64,000 nt of DNA, taken from Marinilabiliaceae bacterium (GTDB taxonomy: Bacteria; Bacteroidota; Bacteroidia; Bacteroidales; Marinilabiliaceae). This document shows, piece after piece, positions 56,102-64,000 of the stretch; the first letter of the stretch is position 1; each line of letters opens with the position of its first letter. The translations under genes and the position numbers were made by a program. The stretch is from contig WRMI01000002.1 in NCBI GenBank assembly GCA_009777175.1, positions 1-64,000 of the forward strand, written 5' to 3'. The notes below the pieces were generated by a model. The model searched no databases and had not been told where the DNA came from. It was given only the letters and a program-made list of their open reading frames with translations.

Positions 56102-59100
56102 ATGAACACAAAACGCTTTTTAAAAAAGAGTATTTTTCTCTATAAATCATTTTACCGACTGATTGCTATTGCCGTTATTGTTGCAATTGCTGTTATAATT
56201 GGAAGTCTGACAATTGGTGATTCGGTTAGAGGAACATTAATCAAAAGAGTTGAAGAACGCCTCGGAAAAACTGAAACTATTATTTTTTCAAAATATTCTT
56301 ATATAACTCCACCAAAAGAAAGTGAAACTTTAAACATCAATGATGCAGGGCTTTTACTTAACGGATTTTTATCTTTATCGGGAAAACTTATTCCCGTAAC
56401 AGTTTGGGGAATGGACAAATTTGAAGTAAAAAAAGGAGAAGTTAGAATAAATAGCGCATTATATAACGAAATAAAAAACTCAGTCCAATCAAAAGATATT
56501 GTGTTAAGGCTACCAAATGCGGGGATGACACCCTTAGGCTCAATGTATGTAACTGACAGTTACACAACAAGTTTGAGATTAGAATTAGATAGTGTAATTT
56601 CAGTCGAAAAAGGTGGAAATCTAAACCTTAAAAATGAACAAACAATCCCGTTTAATATTTTTGTTAATCGCGAAGAACTTGCTGAAACAATGGATATTAC
56701 AGGAAAAATTAACCTGATTTTATCAGAAAATATTATATCGAAAGATGAATTTGCTACTCTTTGGAATTATGAAATGGCAGGTCTCAACGTCAAACAGGAT
56801 AGTCAATTTATTACCATCAAATCTGACAGAATTTTTATTCAGGAAAAAGTTGTTGAAACCCTTTGTAAGACTGATACTGCAGCAAACAGGTTTTATACAT
56901 ATTTGGCAAATTCCATTTGTGGAAATAACAATTCTATTCCTTATTCTTTCGTTACTGCCGTTGATTTTTACGATAGTATGCCCGTAAATCCAAATGAAAT
57001 TATTGTTTCAGATTATGTTGCAGATAGACTTAATATTGGCATAAATGACACTGTATCAATTTCTTATTTTGTATCGAAACAATTTAAAACATTGATTGAA
57101 GATTCTGTTTTTCTTACGGTTGGAAAAATTGTTCCGATAGAAGATTTTCACTCAAATAACGACCTGAAAGCCGATTTCCCCGGTCTATCCAATGTTGATA
57201 GTTGCACCGATTGGGATAGCGATTTGCCCGTAAATATGAACTTGATTACAAACAAAGACGAAGAATTTTGGGAAATCTACAAAAATTGTCCAAAAGTGAT
57301 TGTTCCTTATTCTGTTATTGCCCCTCTTTGGGAAAACGTTTTTGGAAGCGCTACTGCATTGAATATCAGTTATAATTCGCATAAATTAAATGATTTAACT
57401 TACGAAATGTTTGATATTCAGTTGTTATATCCACGCGAGGATGGAATTATTGCAGCGAAATCGGGCGTTGATTTTGCATCGCTATTTTTGTCACTCGGCT
57501 TTTTTATTGTGATATCAGCCGCTTTGCTAATGTTGGTACCTTTATCTGAAATGCTTTTCAGAAGGAAAGATGAAATAAACCTATTAAAAGCAGTTGGTTT
57601 TTCTGAAAAACGTATTTTCAAGCTATTTTGGAACGAATCAGCTCCCGTAATCTGTTTTTCTGCAATTGCAGGCATTGTTGCTGGAATTTTATATACCTAT
57701 GTAGTTTTGTTTTTTCTCGGAACAGTGTGGAAAGGCGCTACTCACACCGAAAATTTTAAACTTATTCCAAATTTAATAACAATGGCAGCTGGTATGACTG
57801 TTGCTATTGTGTTGGCATTGTTGATGTTATACATATATTTAGGTCGTTCTTTGAAATCAGTTACTCAAAACCAAATTGTTGTCAAATCCCATAAACAATT
57901 TTTTATCAGACAATTACGTGTCAATTCTGCAACAATAACTACTATCATTTTCACTTCTCTTTTAATTATCAACCTCTTAATTTTGAAATCAGCACTGCTT
58001 TTTGTATGTGTGGGCGTTTTATTTTTAGTAAGTTGTTGGTTATGGATTAACTATTTAATTGACAAAGGAATAGACTCTAAAATATCATTCGGCATGTTTA
58101 AAATGATGTGGGCATCATTATTTTACAGAAAAAAACAGACAATGCTTGCGTTTATTACCTTAGCATCAGGTGTTTTTATAGTATTTTCAGTAGGTTTAAA
58201 TAGGCAGGGATTTGCCGATAGTACTCAAATTCGCACTGCTACGGGAGGATTTTCTCTTTGGTGCGAAACAACTATTCCGATTTTTCATAATATTCAAACT
58301 GAAGACGGTCGCAACAAATTGGCATTAAGAAGTTTACCTCCCGAAACAAAAGTAATTCAATTGCTTAAATACAGCGCTGACGACGCAAGTTGCCTTAACC
58401 TTAATAAAGTGGTAACACCAAATGTTTTGGGAATCGATATTGACCAACTGAAAATAAGTGATTTTAAAATAGTTAATACAATTTTTGACAATAGAGAAAA
58501 AAATATTTTAGATAATTTTAAAGTAGTCGCAAATTCTCATTATCCCGCTCTAATTGACGAAACGGTCTTAACATGGAGCTTAGGAAAAAAATTGGGTGAT
58601 ACAATTATTTATGAAAGTGAAAAAGGAAAAACAATTTCAATAATTCTCGCTGGAACGCTACAAAATTCTATCTTTCAAGGACATATAGTGATTGATAAAA
58701 CTCTTTTTTCTGAAATTTGGAGTGAAATATCTGGCAGTGAAATTATGCTATTAAGCCTCCCCGATAGCGAAATTGCTGAAACTAAAACTCTTTTAACCCA
58801 AGCATTGAACAATTACGGCATTCGCGTAATGACCACCAACGAACGTATGAAAATGTTTAATAGCGTTACCGATACATATCTTACTATATTTCTGACACTT
58901 GGCGGATTAGGGTTACTACTCGGAATTTTCAGTTTTATTATTGTTGTTAGAAAAAATTTGACCGCACGCAACAAAGAAATTAATCTCTACAGGTCTCTGG
59001 GTTTTATGGAAATAAAAATTAAAAACATTCTCTTTAAAGAGAACATCATCATACCGCTATTTGCTATTATAACAGGTTTTCTTGGCTCTCTCACAAGCAT

Positions 59101-59233
59101 TAGTTTAGGTTTTGGAAATATTAGCGCAGGAATTTGGGGAGTGCTAATCCTCTTTTTGTCAACTTTTATTTTGTCTGTAATGATTTTTGTAAAAAGTTTG
59201 GTAAAAAAATATTTGAAAATAAGAATTTCATAA
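56102..59233 (+). CDS. FtsX-like ABC-type permease (large, two FtsX domains)
   Basis: A 1043-residue membrane protein. An N-terminal helix (about 15-38), a large extracytoplasmic domain, a first FtsX domain (about 458-600, with RRKDEINLLKAVGFSEKRIF), further helices, a second extracytoplasmic domain and a second FtsX domain (about 923-1040, with ARNKEINLYRSLGFMEIKIK). The layout fits MacB/LolC-type mechanotransmission permeases, which work with an ATPase subunit; none is adjacent in the window. The last residues KKYLKIRIS run into a MITE: the TAA stop (59231-59233) lies inside its terminal repeat, so a few residues may be lost or replaced. Confidence 0.85.
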   Translation: MNTKRFLKKSIFLYKSFYRLIAIAVIVAIAVIIGSLTIGDSVRGTLIKRVEERLGKTETIIFSKYSYITPPKESETLNINDAGLLLNGFLSLSGKLIPVTVWGMDKFEVKKGEVRINSALYNEIKNSVQSKDIVLRLPNAGMTPLGSMYVTDSYTTSLRLELDSVISVEKGGNLNLKNEQTIPFNIFVNREELAETMDITGKINLILSENIISKDEFATLWNYEMAGLNVKQDSQFITIKSDRIFIQEKVVETLCKTDTAANRFYTYLANSICGNNNSIPYSFVTAVDFYDSMPVNPNEIIVSDYVADRLNIGINDTVSISYFVSKQFKTLIEDSVFLTVGKIVPIEDFHSNNDLKADFPGLSNVDSCTDWDSDLPVNMNLITNKDEEFWEIYKNCPKVIVPYSVIAPLWENVFGSATALNISYNSHKLNDLTYEMFDIQLLYPREDGIIAAKSGVDFASLFLSLGFFIVISAALLMLVPLSEMLFRRKDEINLLKAVGFSEKRIFKLFWNESAPVICFSAIAGIVAGILYTYVVLFFLGTVWKGATHTENFKLIPNLITMAAGMTVAIVLALLMLYIYLGRSLKSVTQNQIVVKSHKQFFIRQLRVNSATITTIIFTSLLIINLLILKSALLFVCVGVLFLVSCWLWINYLIDKGIDSKISFGMFKMMWASLFYRKKQTMLAFITLASGVFIVFSVGLNRQGFADSTQIRTATGGFSLWCETTIPIFHNIQTEDGRNKLALRSLPPETKVIQLLKYSADDASCLNLNKVVTPNVLGIDIDQLKISDFKIVNTIFDNREKNILDNFKVVANSHYPALIDETVLTWSLGKKLGDTIIYESEKGKTISIILAGTLQNSIFQGHIVIDKTLFSEIWSEISGSEIMLLSLPDSEIAETKTLLTQALNNYGIRVMTTNERMKMFNSVTDTYLTIFLTLGGLGLLLGIFSFIIVVRKNLTARNKEINLYRSLGFMEIKIKNILFKENIIIPLFAIITGFLGSLTSISLGFGNISAGIWGVLILFLSTFILSVMIFVKSLVKKYLKIRIS

Positions 59234-59498
59234 CTCCTGACATGGAGCAAACTCGATTGTCACAAATTTCACCAAATCATATTTTGATTTATTTCATTCG
59301 GTTTAGCTATTTTTGTGCTTGTCTAAAAAGCGGTTCATTGAATTTATTGAAATGAATGTTTCCGTTTTTTTGGACATCCCGAGTTAGCGTAAGCGCAACT
59401 CGGGGGATCTCCGAATATGCGACATCTTTAGTTTGCGGTATGATTTTCGTAATGCTTTGAATGTTAAAGTAATAGGGTCTGCCAAGTCAGGAGTTCTG
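59229..59498. mobile_element. MITE copy C (270 bp) with perfect 5-bp target duplication
   Basis: Left end CATAACTCCTGACATGG (59229-59245), right end CCAAGTCAGGAGTTCTG (59482-59498), flanked by AATTT (59224-59228 and 59499-59503). Its inverse matches copy A along most of its length (GACAAGCACAAA, CCGCAAACTAAAGATGTCG, hairpin CCCGAGTT...AACTCGGG, ATTTCAATAAATTCAATG). It is inserted at the 3' end of the FtsX-like gene and at the start of the array behind phoH. Confidence 0.88.
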
Positions 59499-59503
59499 AA
59501 TTT

Positions 59504-59578
59504 ACTCATTCACCCATTCCCTCATTCACTCATTCACTCATTCACTCATTCACTTATTCCCTCATTCACTCATTCACT
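59504..59578. repeat. Period-8 array (ACTCATTC) downstream of the PhoH-family gene
   Basis: About nine units of ACTCATTC with CCCTCATTC and CTTATTC variants, ending next to the phoH-family stop. The minus strand carries TGA in each unit. Confidence 0.88.
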
Positions 59579-59581
59579 CTT

Positions 59582-60907
59582 TCAAAGCAACTTCGACGCT
59601 AAGTCCGCTAAATGACTTCGCTCTCCTTTTATAAGATTAACGTGGGCAAAAATATGTTGTCCGTTCATTTTTTCGGCAAGATATGCGAGACCGTTAGAGT
59701 GCATATCTAAATATGGAGAGTCGATTTGAAAAATATCACCTGTAAAAACCATTTTAGTTCCTTCACCTGCGCGAGTAATAATTGTTTTAACTTCGTGAGG
59801 AGTAAGGTTTTGAGCCTCATCAACAATAAAATAAGAGTGAGACAAACTTCTGCCTCTAATGTATGCTAATGGAGTAATAACTAATTCTTCTTTTTTAAGC
59901 ATATTTTCAATTTGGACTGCCTCTTTGCTTTGCGCTGAAAATCTGTTCTTTATAAAAGAGAGGTTATCAAATAGCGGGAGCATATATGGACCTATTTTCT
60001 CTTTGACATCACCGGGAAGAAACCCTAAATCTCTATTTGACAAAGAAACGATGGGTCTTGATAGTAATATTTGTTTGTAAAGTTTGTACTGTTGCAGAGC
60101 AGCCGCTAATGCGAGCAAAGTTTTTCCCGTACCTGCAGTTCCTGAAACGGTTACTAATTTTATGTCGGGATTAAGTAGTGCGTTTAATGCGAATGATTGT
60201 TCAGCATTTCGGGGTTCAATTCCATAAGCATATTGTTTCTCTACTCTCATAACAAGTTGTGTTTCTGAGTTATACCAAGTCAAAATACTTTGATTACCAT
60301 TTCTTAAAACAAGATATCTATTGCTAAACATTTCAGTTTTATCAATTGGAAATTGTTTGATAGGAATAGCGCCGTTTTTATAGAGTTTTTCAATGGTTTC
60401 TATATCAAAATTATCAATCGTATCAACACCTTTGTGAACAACGTCAATATTTTTAACTTTGTCGGTTTTATAATCTTCTGCGGGCAAGCCAAGAGATTTT
60501 GCTTTCATACGCAGATTAATATCTTTTGTAATAAAAATTGTAACTCTATCGGGGTATTTCTTTTTGATAAATAGAGCGATAGCGAGAATTCTGTGGTCGG
60601 CAGTTCTTTCGGCGAATGATTTAAGCATTTCTTGCGGGAATTGTTTTCCGGTTGTGATAAAAAGGCGTCCTTTATCTTTGCCGAGGGGGATACCTCGGTG
60701 AAAAAGATTTACGCCAGCAATCTTATCAAGTTCACGTACAAATTCACGTGCCTGATAATTGATTTGGTCACTTCCTTTTTTAAATTTATCTAACTCTTCT
60801 AAAACAACAATGGGAATTATCACATCGTTTTCCTGAAAATTGTAAAGACACTTATGGTCATGTAACAATACATTTGTATCTAATACGAAAATTTTTGGTT
60901 TTTTCAT
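59582..60907 (-). CDS. PhoH family protein with N-terminal PIN domain
   Basis: A 441-residue cytoplasmic protein. The PIN nuclease-like domain (about 1-150) starts KIFVLDTNVLLHD and has the acidic residues VLEELDKFK and ITKDINLRMKA; the PhoH ATPase domain (about 225-441) has VSGTAGTGKTLLALA (Walker A near 255), RPIVSLSNRDLGFLPGDVKEK and IVDEAQNLTPHEVKTI (Walker B). This is the PhoH2/YlaK-like arrangement, thought to couple RNA cleavage to ATP-driven unwinding. The gene is followed by the ACTCATTC array and MITE copy C. No clear -7 box in the repeat-rich upstream region. Confidence 0.93.
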   Translation of the reverse strand: MKKPKIFVLDTNVLLHDHKCLYNFQENDVIIPIVVLEELDKFKKGSDQINYQAREFVRELDKIAGVNLFHRGIPLGKDKGRLFITTGKQFPQEMLKSFAERTADHRILAIALFIKKKYPDRVTIFITKDINLRMKAKSLGLPAEDYKTDKVKNIDVVHKGVDTIDNFDIETIEKLYKNGAIPIKQFPIDKTEMFSNRYLVLRNGNQSILTWYNSETQLVMRVEKQYAYGIEPRNAEQSFALNALLNPDIKLVTVSGTAGTGKTLLALAAALQQYKLYKQILLSRPIVSLSNRDLGFLPGDVKEKIGPYMLPLFDNLSFIKNRFSAQSKEAVQIENMLKKEELVITPLAYIRGRSLSHSYFIVDEAQNLTPHEVKTIITRAGEGTKMVFTGDIFQIDSPYLDMHSNGLAYLAEKMNGQHIFAHVNLIKGERSHLADLASKLL

Positions 60908-61125
60908 AAATTATTGGTATTTTGGTTTTTATATTCTTTTAGCCACTATTTTAACGCAAAGTCGCAAAGTTGAGGACGCAAGGAACGCTAAAGTTTTCAG
61001 TTTTCAGTTTTCAGTTTTCAGTTTAGTTATTTGTTAAAAGATATTTTCATTTCTTATAAATAATGCAAGCTATTATTAAGGTATACCCTATCGCTACAAT
61101 TCCTATATCTACTCACCACCGCCTA
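60908..61125. repeat. Repeat gap upstream of the PhoH-family gene
   Basis: TTTTAGCCACTA, ACGCAAAGTCGCAAAG, GACGCAAGGAACGC and about four AGTTTTC 7-mers (60992-61022). The rest (61023-61125) is unremarkable. Confidence 0.65.
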
Positions 61126-61361
61126 CTACAAGGCGGGCGACCGCAAGGGTGCGCCCCTACAATATTCACTCATTTACTACAAGGCGGGCGACCGCAAGGG
61201 TGTGCCCCTACAATATTCACTCATTTACTACAAGGCGGGCGACCGCAAGGGTGCGCCCCTACACTCATTCACCCATTCACTCATTTACTACAAGGCGGAC
61301 GACCGCAAGGGTGCGCCCCTACACTCATTCACTCATTCACTCATTCACTAACAACTGATAA
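61126..61361. repeat. Four 35-bp GCAA-hairpin units in an ACTCATTY array
   Basis: Units at 61126-61160, 61177-61211, 61228-61262 and 61288-61322: CTACAAGGCGGGCGACCGCA plus AGGGTGCGCCCCTAC, same orientation, spaced by 16-25 bp of AATATTCACTCATTTA-like text. The stem GGGCG-A-CC/GGGTGCGCCC closes on a GCAA loop. It ends at the stop of the following minus-strand gene. Confidence 0.9.
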
Positions 61362-63548
61362 CTACTTAGCAAAATAAAGACTCCTATTAGCACTAATAAT
61401 CATATAATAAGGTTGTGCGTTAACGCTTTTTTCTTGGATAAGTTTGTCAGGGTGCGCATCTTTAACAGAAATAATATCAACATATTCGTTGTTTATTTTA
61501 CTCACAAAGAGCGGATAATAAGAAAAAGGCTCTTTAAAAACTGTAACTTTTGTCCAATTTCCTTCAGCAGTAATTGGATAAATAAACATATTTATATTTC
61601 CAGCGTCTGTACTATATTGTTTTCCGTTATCGTCCGTCAGGCTTTGGTATGCACCGTAAATAAAGTAGTTGTCATCAGTTTTGACCATATTAGCAATATA
61701 TCCATCAAAAGTAACTGATTTGTTCCAGATAGGTTCAAATTTTGCGTTAAGCATTGAGATATTAAGCATGTCGTTGCTTGAGTAGAATGGTTTAAACGAA
61801 GTTCCTTTGAATGAAATGGTGTATGTTTGGGCAATATCGTCATAAATAAGCGCTCGCGGCACAGTCGAAAAAGGCAAATCTTTACTGTTTTTTACGTTAC
61901 CCATTTTATCCAATAAAATCATTTTATTTTTCACCATATTGTCGAATGGTGACGAGACAATAACAGCAAATTCGTCGTTCAGAACAGCGGTTAATATTGC
62001 ATGATTTCCCTGCGGGAGTTCTTTGAGCCATTTAACAGTGCCCATACTATCAATCATTGCCACGAATGCCACTTGTCTGCGGTCTATTGAATGTGTTCCT
62101 GCAATAAACATTGCATTGTCGTTCATTGGCTGTTTGGCGTGAATCCAATATCGCTTCTGGGCGGGCAAATCAACGGGGAAAATTATTTGAAGAGAAATAG
62201 GTTCATTTCTGTAAATAATCTTTTTTGAGTCATCTGAAGGAGTATGCAGTTGCAAAATATTGTCTTTGTAACCTTTAAGTGCATTGTTGAGTACCATTTC
62301 ATTTTCGAGTGTTTCACCGCTCAAATACCTTTGATAGCCCGTATATCCGCCATAATTATTATCATAGAACTTTTCATATTTTTGAATCGCTTCGGGCGTT
62401 GATTTTGTTTTAGCGTCATTCAAAAGATGGTCGGTTTTCAGTTTTTCTTGTATAATAGATAAGAATGCATCTCGCGATTTGGTAAATATATCGAAAGTTG
62501 TAACCCTTACAGTCGGTTGGTTATCAATGATGCTATAAAGGTAGTGAATTTTTGATTCTTGATAATTGAGCAAAGATGCCGCCGCCGAATTATAATCATA
62601 TTTTAGTATTTTGTTGATTACTAACGGATTCATACTGTAATCGGGTTGAACACCGTCAGTTTTCATCCTTAATAGATTTTGGATATGAGCTGTGTTAATT
62701 TTATTGGTTTCGTCAACGCTTTGGTAAAGAAATTCAACGTCAGTATCAGTAATATTAAGAAAATCTTTTATCCAGGTCTTAAAATCCCAAATTGTAAAGT
62801 TATCGGATAGAAAATTGGTGGAGTTTAACCCTGATAACCTATAAACATCAATTAGTTTGAGGGAATAGCTGATTTTATAATTGCCCATTGGATACCTTTC
62901 TAAAAGAGTTTTAAATTTGTCCAAATAGTAGATTGTAGAATCAAAATTTTCGGAAAGTGTAGTTAATTTTTCTTCGATGAGGTCGTTTTTTAAAAAATAG
63001 AGGTCGTTGAGTCGGTTATTTTCGTGATTTATCTCTGCAAAGGTAATAATACATTGGTTGTAACTATTCACGCATTTAGTAAGATATAAAAGACTTTCGT
63101 TAAAATTGAGGTAAAAATCTTCAATTTCCGCAATGCGAAGGTCAATATCTTTTTTCACATCATCTGCTGTTAGCCTTTGTCCTGCGGGTTTAATGGTCGG
63201 ATAATAAGCCGATTGTTGCCTAACTTGCTGATCGTCAACATGCATTTTTGCTAACGAAAGATAGAGTTTTGCCTGATTAATATGATTTTCTACTATCCAT
63301 GTTTCCAAAAATGGGTCTGTTTCGCGCATACTTTTTTGCAGAATCAAGCCAATTTGATAATAGGCATTTGAATTGACATACTCTTTTGAGGTAGTCTTTT
63401 GTAGATATTGGTATAGTTCCCAATATGCTTCAAAATTGGTTTTCGAAGGGAGTGATTTGTATAGTTCGGAATATTCTCTCTGTCCGTAACTGATTTGTAC
63501 GGTAATAAGCGCAATTATTACCATAAACTTAATCTTATTTTTTCTCAT
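61362..63548 (-). CDS. Large secreted protein of unknown function
   Basis: A 728-residue exported protein with signal peptide MRKNKIKFMVIIALITVQISYG. The N-terminal half (about 25-330) is helical with TPR-like segments (NAYYQIGLILQKSM, LYLSLAKMHVDDQQ, SLLYLTKCVNSYNQ); the C-terminal half (about 470-728) is beta-rich with a repeated pattern (AMIDSMGTVKWLKELPQGN, ILLDKMGNVKNSKDLP) that suggests a beta-propeller. No sorting domain or lipobox is visible, so it is probably periplasmic. I do not recognise a named family. Promoter TATTTTTG at 63580-63587 (minus strand); the stop is followed directly by repeats. Confidence 0.75.
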   Translation of the reverse strand: MRKNKIKFMVIIALITVQISYGQREYSELYKSLPSKTNFEAYWELYQYLQKTTSKEYVNSNAYYQIGLILQKSMRETDPFLETWIVENHINQAKLYLSLAKMHVDDQQVRQQSAYYPTIKPAGQRLTADDVKKDIDLRIAEIEDFYLNFNESLLYLTKCVNSYNQCIITFAEINHENNRLNDLYFLKNDLIEEKLTTLSENFDSTIYYLDKFKTLLERYPMGNYKISYSLKLIDVYRLSGLNSTNFLSDNFTIWDFKTWIKDFLNITDTDVEFLYQSVDETNKINTAHIQNLLRMKTDGVQPDYSMNPLVINKILKYDYNSAAASLLNYQESKIHYLYSIIDNQPTVRVTTFDIFTKSRDAFLSIIQEKLKTDHLLNDAKTKSTPEAIQKYEKFYDNNYGGYTGYQRYLSGETLENEMVLNNALKGYKDNILQLHTPSDDSKKIIYRNEPISLQIIFPVDLPAQKRYWIHAKQPMNDNAMFIAGTHSIDRRQVAFVAMIDSMGTVKWLKELPQGNHAILTAVLNDEFAVIVSSPFDNMVKNKMILLDKMGNVKNSKDLPFSTVPRALIYDDIAQTYTISFKGTSFKPFYSSNDMLNISMLNAKFEPIWNKSVTFDGYIANMVKTDDNYFIYGAYQSLTDDNGKQYSTDAGNINMFIYPITAEGNWTKVTVFKEPFSYYPLFVSKINNEYVDIISVKDAHPDKLIQEKSVNAQPYYMIISANRSLYFAK

Positions 63549-63579
63549 ATATTCATAAAAAATTATTTAAAAACAGATG

Positions 63580-63587
63580 CAAAAATA
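63580..63587 (-). promoter_or_regulatory. -7 box of the secreted unknown
   Basis: Minus-strand TATTTTTG, 32 bp upstream of the start codon. Confidence 0.5.
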
Positions 63588-63682
63588 GATAAATTTTTTA
63601 AAAGCAAAATTATTTTTTTGGAAAAAGATATAAAAAGTTGCGAAATTTTTTTAAAAAAATATCAATTTTTAAAAAAATTATA

Positions 63683-63690
63683 TATATTTG
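63683..63690 (+). promoter_or_regulatory. -7 box of the porin gene
   Basis: TATATTTG; start near 63696, 47 nt before the ATG. Confidence 0.5.
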
Positions 63691-63742
63691 CACACAGTTT
63701 TTTATTAAAAAATATCAATAATTTTAAGATAATCAAATATTT

Positions 63743-64000
63743 ATGAAGAATAAAAAGTTAATTTTTTTCTTATTTGTAACATTTCTTTTTGTTCCATTTT
63801 TTGCACAAGAAAAAGAAGATGAGAACATTTCTGAACGGCTAACTTCTGTCGAAAAGACAGTATCAAAACTGCCGCGTATCACTGGCGATATCAATTTACG
63901 ACATCAATATAACGATTTGACTGAATTGAATAGTTTTGATGTTCGTAGAGTACGTCTCGATTTTAGGGGCAACTTGTCAACCGCTTGGAGTTACAGACTC
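63743..64000 (+). CDS. OprP/OprO-like outer-membrane porin, 5' part (runs off the right edge)
   Basis: The first 86 codons of an exported protein. A signal peptide (MKNKKLIFFLFVTFLFVPFFAQ) is followed by a short coiled-coil segment (ISERLTSVEKTVSKLP) and the first beta strands RITGDINLRHQYND and DVRRVRLDFRGNL, the typical opening of phosphate-selective porin O/P proteins (trimerisation helix, then barrel). The rest lies outside the window. The substrate cannot be predicted from this part; phosphate is only one option in this phylum. Confidence 0.7.
   Translation, partial: MKNKKLIFFLFVTFLFVPFFAQEKEDENISERLTSVEKTVSKLPRITGDINLRHQYNDLTELNSFDVRRVRLDFRGNLSTAWSYRL

Noticed and set aside
61126..61322. 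CRISPR array (35-bp repeats at 51-60 bp spacing)
   Set aside because: The 'spacers' are themselves ACTCATTY repeat text and are alike, only four units exist, the same unit occurs elsewhere, and no cas gene is present.
61063..61377. 104-codon ORF with repeated GGRPQGCAPT
   Set aside because: Translation of the 35-bp hairpin repeat; not a protein.

Overview
The window is chromosomal DNA from an AT-rich member of the Bacteroidota, most likely order Bacteroidales. Four things point there. The left edge is the 5' part of a 16S rRNA gene with Bacteroidia-type bases. Almost every gene with a clean upstream region has the Bacteroidota -7 box TAnnTTTG, often with a TTTG -33 box 16-19 bp away, and lacks a Shine-Dalgarno sequence. 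Two secreted proteins end in a type IX secretion (T9SS) sorting domain. The window also holds typical family members: a UpxY-like antiterminator, a secG-groES-groEL cluster, a Bacteroidota-type UmuDC and tandem AAA-ATPase_like/PDDEXK genes.

Layout. 1-1.0 kb: 16S rRNA 5' end, its promoter, and a decayed mobile-repeat region. 1.0-9 kb: response regulator plus SpoIIE-type phosphatase, UpxY-like protein, gyrA, and a TPR/AraC membrane regulator. 9-19.3 kb: a small lipoprotein and a 3243-residue T9SS surface protein that share a module. 19.3-25.6 kb: repeat-rich gap with a Fic relic, hpt-adk, a DUF4160/DUF2442 pair, recQ and a zeta-toxin pair. 25.7-31.8 kb: methylmalonyl-CoA mutase, a broken copy of part of the giant gene, and two (plus one stump of a third) AAA-ATPase_like/PDDEXK genes. 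32-37.5 kb: sufB without sufC/D, a DUF4143 ATPase framed by 52-bp direct repeats, a sigma-54 activator and an IS relic. 37.7-41 kb: groEL, groES, secG and a TPR-like gene. 41-50 kb: ornithine carbamoyltransferase, M28 peptidase, carbamate kinase, a lipoprotein, a truncated queG and umuDC. 50.9-64 kb: pyrG, a repeat lipoprotein, yidC, an FtsX-like permease, a PhoH-family protein, a secreted unknown and the start of an OprP-like porin.

How it works together. Much is housekeeping: DNA topology and repair, nucleotide supply (adk, hpt, pyrG), protein folding and export (groESL, secG, yidC), Fe-S assembly (sufB), and an anaerobic-type carbon and arginine route (mutB, arcB, arcC). The accessory layer is unusually rich in intergenic repeats. 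(i) A MITE-like family has 17-bp terminal repeats; three copies (33650, 50254, 59229) have perfect 5-bp target duplications. (ii) IS4/IS1634-like transposase debris has related ends. (iii) Period-7 and period-8 arrays lie at gene 3' ends, with the stop-codon-bearing strand always on the coding strand of the gene they follow. (iv) 35-bp hairpin units and ACAAAGG-type repeats are interspersed. Several genes take their stop codon, or their last codons, from these repeats.

The most notable single-gene observation is a CTP synthase (pyrG) whose glutaminase nucleophile cysteine is read as glycine. No CRISPR array, prophage or tRNA was seen.
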